Source of the DNA: Andalucia godoyi
Taxonomy: Eukaryota > Discoba > Jakobea > Jakobida > Andaluciidae
Reading direction: 5' to 3'
NCBI GenBank assembly: GCA_009859145.1
Contig: VRVR01000005.1
Location: 358,502 to 422,501 of the forward strand
Length of the DNA: 64,000 nucleotides
In this document: positions 28,315 through 38,186 of the stretch, piece by piece
How the letters are laid out: each line of letters opens with the position of its first letter
Position numbering within the stretch: the stretch's first letter is position 1
Notes under the pieces: generated by a model
What the model saw: the letters and a program-made list of their open reading frames with translations, nothing else
Databases searched by the model: none
What the model was told of the DNA's origin: nothing
Made by a program: the position numbers and the translations under genes

Positions 28315-30546
28315 ATGGACGGATATATCCTCACAGACGAGAATCACAAGATCCTGTATTCTTCGACGCTGGATGCATCGGAAGTGATCGGAACCGCATT
28401 CTCCGAGTCGAAGAGAAAAGAATATGTTGAAAAGGCACATCTTTCAGACGGAAATCGACTTGTTACGGTATGGCAACACAAGAGTGTCATTTGTGGAGAG
28501 ACGACTCCTTTTATTTCGCTTTCTGCATCTTCTGCGGATCTCACTGCGTCGCCCGAGAAGCTCAACACGACACCTACCGAGCAATCGACAAAGTCCAAGA
28601 CGGTGGTTCGAGACAAGGTCGTCAGCATTGATCCAAACAGCTCGAGTGCGCATCTTGGAAATACAACGTCTGATGTGGAGAGCCAAATTGGGAAGGGAAT
28701 TGAAATGGAGTTCTTCAACGTGAATTTCAATGCTACCAGTCCAATTGATGGATCCAAGAAGCAGATTTTGAACGACTGTGCGGGATGTGCGCGCAGTGGA
28801 AAGCTTACGGTTCTTATGGGGCCTTCTGGAGCTGGAAAGACGACTCTGCTGAATGCAATTGCAGGAAGAATCAAGGTGGACGACGGCTCGCAAATGCTCT
28901 TTGACGGCCATGCCCGGGATCGATCGATCAAGCGCCGCACTGGTTTCGTGCTCCAAGAAGATATCTTGTTTTCAAACTTGACTGTACGAGAAACCTTGCT
29001 CTTCACCGCATTGCTGCGACTTCCGTACGAGATGCCACACACGGAGAAGATCGCTCGAGTCGAAGAGGTTATTTCGCAGTTGGGTCTGGAGCGTGTTCGA
29101 AACTCTATCATTGGTAATTTCATGATGAGAGGCATCTCTGGAGGTGAGCGCAAGCGTGTCAATGTTGGCTGCGAGCTGCTGGCCTGGCCGTCAATTCTTA
29201 TTCTCGATGAACCGACGTCGGGCCTCGACTCCACTACAGCTCTTGAACTGATGAAGACTCTGAAGCAACTCGCCAGACGCAACGGTACCACCATCATCTC
29301 GTCCATCCATCAGCCATCCTCGCAGATTTACAGTTTATTCGACGATCTCATCCTTGTGGGTCGTGGATATGTACTGTACTATGGACCGGCGAACAAGGCC
29401 ACTTCGCACTTCCACTCTCTTGGGTTCCCCGTCTATGAAGATTTCTCTGCGGGGGACTACCTTATCGAGATGGTCATGCATCCAAAGATTGCCAACGATG
29501 ACGAGGTGCTGAAAAAACTGAATCGCCACGCGTACGACCAAACAATGTTTCGTCCACGAAACTGGAAATCGCTGGAAGGCCCTGCGGCGACGACGGACGG
29601 AGTGAAAGTGGAAGAAGTAACCACGACTGTTTCAGAAGTCCCTGCCCGCGTGCAGCACGACGGAGAAGATGAAGCAGAAGCCCCGAAATTCAATGTTCCC
29701 TTCTGGGGACAATTCAAGGCACTTTCGCAACGAGCCTTCAAGCAAAAGCGCGGCCAATCCATGCGTTGGCTGTTCGTCGTTCAGGTTATTGCCATCGCAC
29801 TTGTGGTTTCTGCGCTGTGGTTCCAGATTCCAAGCAGCGAATCGCACATTCAGGACTTGACCGGCGCAGCGTTCTTCATTGGAGTTTTCTTCCAGTTCTT
29901 CAATTTGTTCAGTTGCTTGTCGCAGTTCCCCTCCGAGAGGGCTGTCTTGTACAAGGAGCGTGCGGCAGGCGCGTACCGTCTTTCTGCATACTTTTGCGCC
30001 AAGACTTTGTCTGAACTTCCGTTTGACGTCCTGTATCCGTTCATGTTTACCACCATCACATTCTGGCTGTGTGGATTGTACATCAACGGCGCAGCGTATG
30101 TCGAATTCTTCTTTACCATCCTCCTCGGAGCATTGTGTGCACAGTCTCTAGGTCTGTTCATCTCTGCAGCCATTCTTGATTTCGAAAAGTCCATTGTGTT
30201 TGCGTCAATCTTCATTCTGTTCCAGATGCTTGCTGGTGGGTTCTATGTCCGAAACATGCCCAACTGGATCGAATGGATTTCCTACATCTCGATCATCAAG
30301 TACATGTACGAAGCGGCAATCTTCATCGTCTTCCCGGACGACCGTGATTTCTCTTGCTCGTCGACGTCGACCATTTACCGAGCGTCGAACGGAGGGATGT
30401 GTCCAATCCCAGGAAATGCAATTCGCGATGCTCTTGACATTCACGGTACAATTGGATCGCGAATCGGCGCTCTGTTTGCCTTTATGATTGGATACCGCAT
30501 CTTGGCATACTATGCTCTCCGTTACCGCGGAAAAGCCAGATTCTAG
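28315..30546 (+). CDS. ABCG-family (white/WBC type) half transporter
   Basis: 743 aa with NBD first and membrane domain second, the hallmark of ABCG. Numbered from the ATG at 28315: Walker A GPSGAGKTT near 169, Q-loop VLQEDILF, signature ISGGERKRVN near 274, Walker B ILILDEPTSGLDS and H-loop SSIHQPS. About six helices follow after residue ~480, including the ABCG-typical RAVLYKERAAGAYRLSAYF re-entry segment. A 110-residue N-terminal extension begins MDGYILTDENHKILYSS; I do not recognise it. The earlier in-frame start is TTG inside a pyrimidine tract and was rejected. It probably dimerises to export lipids or xenobiotics; substrate unknown. Confidence 0.93.
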   Translation: MDGYILTDENHKILYSSTLDASEVIGTAFSESKRKEYVEKAHLSDGNRLVTVWQHKSVICGETTPFISLSASSADLTASPEKLNTTPTEQSTKSKTVVRDKVVSIDPNSSSAHLGNTTSDVESQIGKGIEMEFFNVNFNATSPIDGSKKQILNDCAGCARSGKLTVLMGPSGAGKTTLLNAIAGRIKVDDGSQMLFDGHARDRSIKRRTGFVLQEDILFSNLTVRETLLFTALLRLPYEMPHTEKIARVEEVISQLGLERVRNSIIGNFMMRGISGGERKRVNVGCELLAWPSILILDEPTSGLDSTTALELMKTLKQLARRNGTTIISSIHQPSSQIYSLFDDLILVGRGYVLYYGPANKATSHFHSLGFPVYEDFSAGDYLIEMVMHPKIANDDEVLKKLNRHAYDQTMFRPRNWKSLEGPAATTDGVKVEEVTTTVSEVPARVQHDGEDEAEAPKFNVPFWGQFKALSQRAFKQKRGQSMRWLFVVQVIAIALVVSALWFQIPSSESHIQDLTGAAFFIGVFFQFFNLFSCLSQFPSERAVLYKERAAGAYRLSAYFCAKTLSELPFDVLYPFMFTTITFWLCGLYINGAAYVEFFFTILLGALCAQSLGLFISAAILDFEKSIVFASIFILFQMLAGGFYVRNMPNWIEWISYISIIKYMYEAAIFIVFPDDRDFSCSSTSTIYRASNGGMCPIPGNAIRDALDIHGTIGSRIGALFAFMIGYRILAYYALRYRGKARF

Positions 30547-31781
30547 TCGCTTGGCTGCTTTCTGGACTCACACCTGTTCCGTCCCATGCCGCCATTCGAT
30601 CCATCCGTCCATCCGCCAATCGCTTCTCTTTGTTTTTATATATCTTTTTTTCCTCCCGTCTTGTTGTTGTTGATCGATGTTCTCGTTAGATTATTTTACA
30701 TTTTTGTGTGTTGTACTCTGTTTCATTATCCCAGTCGTCTCCTTTTCTGTGTGTCCCAATAATAAAAATCGCTTGTCGTGAAATAATATTGCTTGTCACC
30801 GAAGACAGGTCCAAGCCACATGTTTTTATTTTAATTGGGGGCGAGCACCAACTCTTCAATGCAGATTGCTCTGCATCAAAGGGTCGGACTACAAAGAAGT
30901 CCAACGCGCGAATGCCGTCGTCGGAAATCGGGATCGGCAAGCTCGATTTTTATTATTTTATTATTGGTTTTTTGAAAAGCTATACTTGTTTCCACCTGTT
31001 GTTTCGCACTGTTTCGTTTGGTTCGCCTACATTATACACTGAACATGCATATCTACGAAGAGACATGCATATTCAATCCTGCATCCCGTTGCCGGGAAGG
31101 GGATCGGCCCCAACACGCCTCTCTGCGCTCTTCAGATAAATGTTCCGCGCTCCGTTCCCAATCTCGGTCAATGTGCGAGCCACTTTCTCAGCGTGACACG
31201 CCGTTCCTGGGAAGGGTGCATTTTGATTCTGACGGCCCTAGCAGCAGGCGTAGTGACACGTGGTCTCTTAGGAGGTCTGCGGGACCTAGGAGGCCCTGCA
31301 TCGGGCGGCGTAGGCGTAGGCGAATGCGTCATCCCAGCGCACTCACGCCCATATTTGAATAAAAACGTGAAACCAACGAATGATAGAATAGATGGCTACG
31401 GATGCTGCGTTAAAGAGTGTCGAAAATGCGGAGCCTGTGTCACCGGCTGAATTTTGGCCGAGCGTGCGTAAGCACGAATTCCCTGTGAAACAAACGTGTT
31501 TTCTTTTTTCCCCCGTATATGCATGACAATGACGTGTCATTATTCAACGGCCAAAATCTCCTATACTCTCGGACTTTCTGCTGAAAAGCTGTATTTCCCC
31601 GTTTTTTTAATTCAAAAAATTTGGTGTTTCTTCTGAATCGTCATCTTTATTTCCTCCTCGCTGTCGCCTAACAACTCATCTGGGAAACGCGGAGCGAAAG
31701 CACAGAAGAATCGAGAGAATAGAAGGAGAAGGAAGGAAAAACTGACAAGAAAAAGAAAAGGGCCGGGGAGGACTGAGGTAA
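30547..31781. other. Intergenic, 1.2 kb, with a GC-rich block
   Basis: The first 480 bp are AT-rich 3' sequence with AATAAA at about 30760. From about 31080 to 31460 the base composition turns GC-rich and several short inverted repeats appear. No protein-like ORF is seen. See findings for the possibility of a structured RNA. Confidence 0.5.
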
Positions 31782-33191
31782 ATGGCGCTTCCATATCGTG
31801 TTTCTGATGTGCTGTCTTCTCGACATCCGTATTCACAGCCGAACTTTTCTTCGTTGCGTGAATCCGAGTCGTTGGATGTACAGCTTGGATACGGGAATCG
31901 AGCGACAGAGCGAATCTTGGAGCTCTTGTCCAATGCACGCTATCCGTACAAGCAGTGCAAAGGATCGCTTCAGCTTTTGCGCTTGGAGTGCACAAGCTCA
32001 GAAGCACGAGTCAAGCTTGTCCAATCGCGAAATCTCGTTGTTCTAAACAATCTGTTTCTTCGATTGCTGCATGATCCGCTTGGAAGCACGAATTCTGCAG
32101 TGTCCGAAAGCCAGCCTTATAAAGCAGCGACGAGGAGTTCCGGTGCTTCGTCTGTCGATAGCGATGATGACAATGAGAGCGAGAACGAGAATGATGGTGA
32201 TGAACAGGATGAAGAAGGAGCAGTGGGGGTGGAGGAGGAAAAGAATTCATCTGGAGATACGTTTGCTGATTGGAGTGCAGTGTTTTGCGAGCTTTGTGCG
32301 TTTCAAAGTACGTTTGCGTCGCTTTCGGTTGGGGCTGAAGAGCTGAAGCGAATCGGATTCTTGAAATCGCTGAAGCAATTGGTTTCGCGACCAAACTTGA
32401 ATGCAGATTTGCTGGATTCAGCGTGCCTGATTGTCGAGGCGCTGGGGACGCATCAAGCCGGAGTCCAGTTGTTTGCAGCGAGTTGCAGAGCGGACAATGC
32501 TGACGAAGCAAGTTTCCCCAGCCTGCTTCTGGAGGTCCTGGAGCGCCCGACAGCCTTGCTGGAGACGTGCAGAAAAATCGTTTCGTTTTTCAGCCAGATT
32601 GCTGCTTATCCGGGGAGCCGAGACCTGCTGATTTCCAACAGCGCAGTGAAGAGCTTGCTCGTGCGTGCTGAGATGTGCATTCGAGATCCGCAGGCTCGCG
32701 AATCCCCCGAAACGCTGGTGGAAATTTCGTTTGCAGTATCCAATCTTGCCACTGACGCGAGCGCAAAGAGGATTTTTGCACAGCACACAACAACACTGTC
32801 GGCAATCCTTGTTGAGTGTTCTGCGAATCGTGCAGAACACACAATGTGCAGGTTTCTGGAAATGGTTTGTCTGACCGCTGTTGCAGAAGAAACGAAAAAG
32901 TTGTGTCTGGAAGAACGTCCGTTGCTCGTACTCAAGAAGGCGTATCCCAGTCTGTTACGAGTGTTGGCAAACTTGCTTCGAAAGTACGTGCAACACACAA
33001 AGGTTCAGGCTCTGATTGTCCAAGCGCTACGCTCTCTTGCAGAGTTTCCAGAGACCAAAGCAACGCTGTACGAATACTTGCAACTCGGAAGCGAAGAGGA
33101 GAAACACGCGCTCAACGACCTGGTTTGGAAAAACACAAGGCTGTTTAGTGCATTTGGGAGCAGTACCGAGGAACTGAAGCCTATTTTGTAA
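31782..33191 (+). CDS. Armadillo-like helical repeat protein, unknown
   Basis: 469 aa, mostly helical with ~40-residue periodicity and Leu/Ala-rich helices (for example RILELLSNARYPYKQCKGSL, then LVEISFAVSNLATDASAKRI), so an armadillo/HEAT-like solenoid is likely. An acidic Ser/Asp/Glu/Asn run at residues ~120-158 interrupts the first repeats. No catalytic motif, membrane segment or targeting signal is seen. Function unknown. A ciliary armadillo protein is possible given the neighbours, but I cannot support a name. The stops of this gene and uroporphyrinogen-III synthase converge with only 64 bp between them. Confidence 0.6.
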   Translation: MALPYRVSDVLSSRHPYSQPNFSSLRESESLDVQLGYGNRATERILELLSNARYPYKQCKGSLQLLRLECTSSEARVKLVQSRNLVVLNNLFLRLLHDPLGSTNSAVSESQPYKAATRSSGASSVDSDDDNESENENDGDEQDEEGAVGVEEEKNSSGDTFADWSAVFCELCAFQSTFASLSVGAEELKRIGFLKSLKQLVSRPNLNADLLDSACLIVEALGTHQAGVQLFAASCRADNADEASFPSLLLEVLERPTALLETCRKIVSFFSQIAAYPGSRDLLISNSAVKSLLVRAEMCIRDPQARESPETLVEISFAVSNLATDASAKRIFAQHTTTLSAILVECSANRAEHTMCRFLEMVCLTAVAEETKKLCLEERPLLVLKKAYPSLLRVLANLLRKYVQHTKVQALIVQALRSLAEFPETKATLYEYLQLGSEEEKHALNDLVWKNTRLFSAFGSSTEELKPIL

Positions 33192-33255
33192 AGAAAAAAC
33201 CTCGAGAATTGACAGACTTGCTGCATCGCTCTATCATCATTACGTATGACGTTTA

Positions 33256-34044
33256 TTATTCCATGCGATGCGTCGCATGGCATTCCGTTTTCTCGTCCTT
33301 GCAATGTGCCGTTCCGAGTTGCAAGCTGTTCAGCAGCTCGAGAACAGAGTCTGCGTCTGGGCGTTTGCAAACCAACACTGGAGGGCAAGAAGCGTGCTGT
33401 ACTTGGCCGAGCGCACACTGCGTCGTCCTTCCCAGTGCGATGCACGTAGAGTACGAAAAGACATCGGGAGCCAACCTGTGCACCGTCTTGACTCCCGAAG
33501 GACTGAAAAACACTTGGGCAAGCGGCGGCTGATCCTGATCGCACGGAATCGAAAGCGTGCGCACGCCTTCCATTGTGTACGCAACAACCTCTTCAAAAGC
33601 CAATGCCTGCTCACGAAACAGCCGTGGAATGATATCCAGTCGTTGGTTTCCACAAAGGAATACGACTTTCAAATGCGTACGCTGTGACAGCACAAGATTC
33701 GCCAAGCTTGCGGCGTCCTGTCCCTCGGAGGGCGTGCGGACGTCCACAAAGCCCATCTCCAGTGCCGCCCTGCCCGTCGTAGGTCCAACAGCGTACAATC
33801 GTTTGCGCTTCCATTCCAACAGCTGAGCGTCGGGCAGCATGCCAAGGGAGGCCAGCGCCCGCTTTGAAGTGATGATCAGCGACTCGAAGAATTGGGGATC
33901 CAGCCGCGTAAACGAATCAAGTGTTTCAAACGTTGTGTCCAGCACAGGAATCGTAGTCACGCGGAAATGCGGCGAGAGTTTGGACAAGAACACGTCGGAA
34001 TCGGGGTCTTCTGGATTGTCTCGGTACATCCACACAGACCGCAT
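33256..34044 (-). CDS. Uroporphyrinogen-III synthase
   Basis: Cyclises hydroxymethylbilane to uroporphyrinogen III, the fourth common step of haem synthesis. 262 aa, the normal length. The two-lobed HemD fold is visible: FFESLIITSKRALASLGM (first-lobe nucleotide-like strand and helix), YAVGPTTGRAALEMGF, VVFLCGNQRLDIIPRLF, then VFFSPSGVKTVHRLAP and CIALGRTTQCAL. The short N-terminus has no obvious mitochondrial presequence, so a cytosolic enzyme is likely. Its presence implies that the organism makes its own haem. The start is the ATG at 34044. A 5S rRNA gene lies ~350 bp upstream on the same strand. Confidence 0.88.
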   Translation of the reverse strand: MRSVWMYRDNPEDPDSDVFLSKLSPHFRVTTIPVLDTTFETLDSFTRLDPQFFESLIITSKRALASLGMLPDAQLLEWKRKRLYAVGPTTGRAALEMGFVDVRTPSEGQDAASLANLVLSQRTHLKVVFLCGNQRLDIIPRLFREQALAFEEVVAYTMEGVRTLSIPCDQDQPPLAQVFFSPSGVKTVHRLAPDVFSYSTCIALGRTTQCALGQVQHASCPPVLVCKRPDADSVLELLNSLQLGTAHCKDEKTECHATHRME

Positions 34045-34385
34045 TCGCCTAGGCAGTCTCTAATCACAGGCATCAGTAGACGTCCCAAAGACTGGAAAAA
34101 CCGCCCTCGATTCGAACACGCTGCTTTGTGGTACAAAATTTAAAAACTAGAAACGAAAAGAAAAAGGAAAAAAGTACTGGTGTGCTGCAGTGCCGTCGAT
34201 CGTAGTCTGATGGAGTCTGGGTAGGTCTACGGCAGTTGCTCTCGTTGTGTTTGGTCTGGACGGACCGCCGAGCGCAGACCGACACAGGAGGGGCGCAAAC
34301 TCGGAGTTTCGAATATCTTGGATCACGGTGAGATGAAAGCAAGGCAGAAAGGAAAACATCGGTATAATGCAAGCAAAAATGAAGC
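34045..34385. other. Intergenic between 5S rRNA and uroporphyrinogen-III synthase
   Basis: No ORF is supported. A T6 run (minus strand, 34168-34173) ends a GC-richer stretch 34175-34330, discussed in findings. Confidence 0.5.
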
Positions 34386-34391
34386 AAAAAA
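34386..34391 (-). terminator. Pol III terminator of 5S rRNA
   Basis: T6 on the minus strand directly at the 5S 3' end. Confidence 0.8.
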
Positions 34392-34505
34392 GTACAGCAC
34401 TGGGAATTCCCGAGTGGTCACCCACCTCAGTACTACTCCAGCCTGAGAGCACTTGACTTCGCAAATCGGACGGGATGCGGTATTTTCACTCTAGTATGGC
34501 CGTAC
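34392..34505 (-). rRNA. 5S ribosomal RNA
   Basis: The minus strand starts GTACGGCCATACTAG, close to the eukaryotic 5S start. The CATCCCGTCCGA segment of loop A/helix II and the A-box region GAAGTCAAGTGCTCTC follow. The C-box region GAGGTGGGTGACCACTCGGG comes next, and the gene ends CAGTGCTGTAC. The ends pair as helix I (GTACGGC with GCTGTAC, one G-U). Length ~114 nt; the exact ends may shift by 1-3 nt. Confidence 0.92.
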
Positions 34506-34761
34506 CTGAGAGGCACGGTTGCTAGTCAGTTGAAGTACACCAACACAAAAAACAAAAAAAAGACGCAGTTGTGGCGATGAGCAGTGCAACCCCCCCGAAC
34601 GCTGGGAACGTCGAACGCGGCCGGGGGTGCGAGACGCCCACCTGGTCAATCTATGATAAGCCACACGTGGAGAGGAAAAACCGAGGAATAGTGGGCAAGG
34701 GAGATCGATAATATACAGTATGGAGCAAAATGGGAGGAATACAGTTACAAGCGCGCACATG
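34506..34761. other. Intergenic between FANCI-like stop and 5S rRNA
   Basis: Contains a TATA-like element (minus TATATTAT, 34706-34719), a strong GC hairpin (34591-34627) and a T8 run (minus, 34554-34561). There is no ORF. A possible Pol III RNA is discussed in findings. Confidence 0.5.
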
Positions 34762-37700
34762 TCAAGACGAATACGTTTTCTTTCGAGACACGACAACAAA
34801 ATCGTCCAGATCATGGTAGCTATCAGTGCCGTCTTCATGTGCAAGATTCGCATCGACCCATGGGTTTTGGCTGCGTAGCCGTTTCTTTTTTCTTGGCGTA
34901 GGCTCTTCAGGCTCGACAACAGAAAAGGAGGTCGACAACGACTGAAGAATCTCGCTGTCAAAATCGTGGAGATACGGACGCATGGCACTAAACAGACGCA
35001 CGGTCGTCGAGTTCGCCACGCACTGAAGAACAAAACAAGCGCACAGACGGGCTTCTTCCGAAGTCTTCAAATTCGAAATCAAAGACCGTACAAAGCCTCG
35101 CAGTTGCTTGCAATGCTCGATACGACTCGCGTTCTCTGGATTAAACAACAGCGCGACCAACTTGACATTGCTCGGAACAACACGCCCAACAACAAGGGGA
35201 AGCAATTCGTCGATCAGCCGCATCTGCTGATCCTCGGTAAACACAGACGTGTAATATTTGAACGTCAGCCGCTCGACAAATCGCAGCAGCGCAGACTGGG
35301 ATGCATAGGCAATGAGAAATCGACAAACGCGACGAAAGACCAGAATATGCGATACTACCTTCATCTGCAAAAGAGAAAGCAGAACGGACACAATGCTCAA
35401 GACGTCCTTTGCTGCATTTTCAAAGAATATAGGCGTCGCAGATTCGATGAGGTCGAGACACTTCGTGAGAACAGAGTTGCCAGCATTCAGCTGTACTTCC
35501 TGGACCAGCGCCATGGTGCATAAAGTCAGGATATCCGATGTGCGAAACAATTTCTTGCCATCAAACAAGCGGTATCCAAGGAATTCGAGCATTGGCGCAG
35601 GAATGGATCGTTCGTCCAAAGCCTCCATGCAGACGCTGTACCTCAAGACATCAATGAGAAAACCCCGAAACGTTTGATATACGGAGGCGCAATCTTGCAA
35701 GATTTCCTTCATGAAATGTGGATTCAAGTTTCGAGCGACATCAACAAGAGCCGGCGACAATGGTGGATAGGTTTCTGGAGACGACCACCACCAACGGCAC
35801 GTGATCAAATAGACCTCAAACGTCAGGCTCGCAAGTCTGGCATCCATGAACAAGTGGTCGCAGAACAGCGGTCCCGCAGACACATAGGCAAATGCCAGCA
35901 CATCGAGTCCCACTGTGTCATCTAGAGGCCTGCCGGCAAGCGCAGATGCCTGCCAGGCTTGGGACAAATCGGGCGCAAGTAACTTCACAATCGAAGATCG
36001 CCCAACCAGCTTGCGGAACAACAATGGATGGACAAACACAAAGGACGGAGGGCATAGCGATGGGTAATCTGGACGGTAAACCTCGGTACATTTCCCCAAA
36101 AGGTACCATCCGAGAACCAGCTGTTCTGCCATCTCCGTGGACCGGAGCAAAACCGCGCAAATCAGAGAATATGACATGCACAATACACGGAATACATCAA
36201 CAGACGGCGGCTGCTTGTAAACCCATTGTAGAAAGCGACGATCGACCAGGTAGGACGCCAGACGTGACACTACATCCTCTTTGCAGCCAGTCCCCGAGAC
36301 GCAGATGCATCGGTGCAACGTATCGAAAACAGACGGAATCGGGATGTCAATACCGCAGATCCTTGTAACTGGCTCTCCTCGGTCTGCAGTCCGAACGGCA
36401 TCGGAGAGAAACGAGAGAATCCGCGACAGATCGGAAACCATTTTCGATTCTGATGTCCCTTGCCAGCTGTTCCCTGGCGAGGAGGATACAATGCCGGAAC
36501 ATGAGATATAGCACGCCGAGTATGTGCAGAGGTAGCGAACGCACGGAGCATGAACGTGTTGCGCCATCATCCAACTTTGGATGTGCTGTGCATCCTCTGC
36601 ACGCTGGATGACCCTGTCCACGACCAACACGCGTGCCAGTGCGATGCATCGCATCATCGCAGTGGACTGTCGAAACGCTGACGATTTTCGAATCCACAGC
36701 AAGACGGCATCGCATATCGAGATCGAAGACCTGCAAAGAACAGAAATTGCGGAAAACAGAGGAGGAAGGGCGCTGTCTGTACATGTGGTGATCAACTGCA
36801 GCAGCCCCGTTCCAAATGCGGAAAAGGAGTCGGCGAACATGTCTGTTCCAAAGGAAGCCTCCAATACATCCATGAGCACACACAACGGGCTTGTTTGAAG
36901 CAGAAACTGGGAATTACCAACATTGGAAGCGGTTCGGTTGACGATGATCCGCATCAGACTGCGGGACAGAAATGGGAGGCGTAAGAGCACGGAAGCCAGA
37001 AAATCGCAGCACGTTTTCCTCCAGACAACGTGGTGCGCTGTATCATTGTCCAACAAACAGGCCAGCAGCTGCTCTGACAGCAGACTCAAAAACGCGACAC
37101 CAGAGAGGATGGAAACAACATGGCGCCATTCCGCGACATTCTCCATCACCAAGCCACTCAAGCAAGCCAGGCATTCTAGCCGCTCCGACTCGCAAGAAAA
37201 GCACAATGCCGAAAGAATCATCCTGGCCTTGGTGCTCCTCATGGACTTTTTGCAAGAATCCAGAAAACGAACAGTTGTGGTGCGACTTGACGACACGAGC
37301 GCAATGAGCGCTGGGGCAACAGAAGTTGCAAACGGTGCTGCTTCACACGTATTTTCGACTAGATCAAACACAAATGCGTGCCAAGGAGACACATTCGCAG
37401 AGAGTCTCACGGACGCCAAGTGCTGCGAAATTGCTCTCAGAACAGCAACGCAAGCATTCTCGCAATCCGAGCCGAGGAGCGTGGAAAACCGATCCAGCAG
37501 TACCTTGCGAACGAGTTCGTCGACGACCGGCGGCACTGGAGACAAAAACATGCATTCAAGGATCGGTGCAATGGAAGATGGCACGCATTTCGCGACCTGT
37601 TCTGGAAAGACACCCGAAACGTCAGCGACAACGTCCGCCGGAGAGGCATCCAGAAAGGCCATGAGCAGGTCAGAAGCAACGGCAGCATGGAACACATCTG

Positions 37701-38103
37701 ATTTTGGATGCGACAAGCTGGCGGCAATTTCCCTGATCTGAGAAATCAGAAACGGTCGAATCAGCATGTGCGACGCCACGGATCGCGCCAGACACTCGCG
37801 TAACTGCGAGACGAGACAATCGACAAATCGGCTTGAAACCCTCTCGCACTTCACAATAGGCTCCGTGATGCACAACACAAACTCTTCTGCAGCCGATTCT
37901 CGAAACAGAAAATACGCACAGCATGACTCGAGCAAGGACGATACGGAGCCATTCTCATCGCTGAATGCCAATGATCTGCACACGTCTCGCACCAGCAAAC
38001 ACTGCTCTTCATTTGAACAAGCAGACAGAAGTTCATCAATCGCCGACATGGCAGATCCACTGTTGTCGCGCAAGAACATCAAGAACGATGCGCTGTCCAA
38101 CAT
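34762..38103 (-). CDS. FANCI-like protein (Fanconi anaemia I-D2 complex)
   Basis: 1,113 aa, all-helical solenoid with abundant Leu, Ser and Cys; human FANCI is ~1,330 aa. The best match that I recall is around RSSISICDAVLLWIRKSSAF, which parallels the FANCI segment with SMSMRDCLILVLRKA just before its ubiquitinated lysine. The order of helices before it (LLDRFSTLLGS, the HAFVFDLVENT block) is also compatible. The C-terminus carries a basic cluster (TPRKKKRLRSQ) and an acidic/aromatic tail, as FANCI ends in a Lys-rich nuclear signal. FANCI clamps DNA with FANCD2 at interstrand crosslinks; FANCD2 is not in this window. Start ATG at 38103. Assignment is from memory of a divergent family, so another HEAT-like nuclear protein is possible. 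Confidence 0.55.
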   Translation of the reverse strand: MLDSASFLMFLRDNSGSAMSAIDELLSACSNEEQCLLVRDVCRSLAFSDENGSVSSLLESCCAYFLFRESAAEEFVLCITEPIVKCERVSSRFVDCLVSQLRECLARSVASHMLIRPFLISQIREIAASLSHPKSDVFHAAVASDLLMAFLDASPADVVADVSGVFPEQVAKCVPSSIAPILECMFLSPVPPVVDELVRKVLLDRFSTLLGSDCENACVAVLRAISQHLASVRLSANVSPWHAFVFDLVENTCEAAPFATSVAPALIALVSSSRTTTVRFLDSCKKSMRSTKARMILSALCFSCESERLECLACLSGLVMENVAEWRHVVSILSGVAFLSLLSEQLLACLLDNDTAHHVVWRKTCCDFLASVLLRLPFLSRSLMRIIVNRTASNVGNSQFLLQTSPLCVLMDVLEASFGTDMFADSFSAFGTGLLQLITTCTDSALPPLFSAISVLCRSSISICDAVLLWIRKSSAFRQSTAMMRCIALARVLVVDRVIQRAEDAQHIQSWMMAQHVHAPCVRYLCTYSACYISCSGIVSSSPGNSWQGTSESKMVSDLSRILSFLSDAVRTADRGEPVTRICGIDIPIPSVFDTLHRCICVSGTGCKEDVVSRLASYLVDRRFLQWVYKQPPSVDVFRVLCMSYSLICAVLLRSTEMAEQLVLGWYLLGKCTEVYRPDYPSLCPPSFVFVHPLLFRKLVGRSSIVKLLAPDLSQAWQASALAGRPLDDTVGLDVLAFAYVSAGPLFCDHLFMDARLASLTFEVYLITCRWWWSSPETYPPLSPALVDVARNLNPHFMKEILQDCASVYQTFRGFLIDVLRYSVCMEALDERSIPAPMLEFLGYRLFDGKKLFRTSDILTLCTMALVQEVQLNAGNSVLTKCLDLIESATPIFFENAAKDVLSIVSVLLSLLQMKVVSHILVFRRVCRFLIAYASQSALLRFVERLTFKYYTSVFTEDQQMRLIDELLPLVVGRVVPSNVKLVALLFNPENASRIEHCKQLRGFVRSLISNLKTSEEARLCACFVLQCVANSTTVRLFSAMRPYLHDFDSEILQSLSTSFSVVEPEEPTPRKKKRLRSQNPWVDANLAHEDGTDSYHDLDDFVVVSRKKTYSS

Positions 38104-38153
38104 TCCACAAGCATTATCAAGTCAGTCCAAAACAACCTCTCTCTCTCTCTCTC

Positions 38154-38186
<33 letters not shown>

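Noticed and set aside
31440-31485. Sm-site-like GAATTTTGG followed by a small hairpin, suggesting a snRNA
   Set aside because: The presumed Sm site is itself inside a CGGC/GCCG hairpin and no U1, U2, U4 or U5 core sequence precedes it.
34100-34125. GTTCGAATC on the minus strand upstream of uroporphyrinogen-III synthase
   Set aside because: T-stem does not pair and no acceptor stem is found; not a tRNA.
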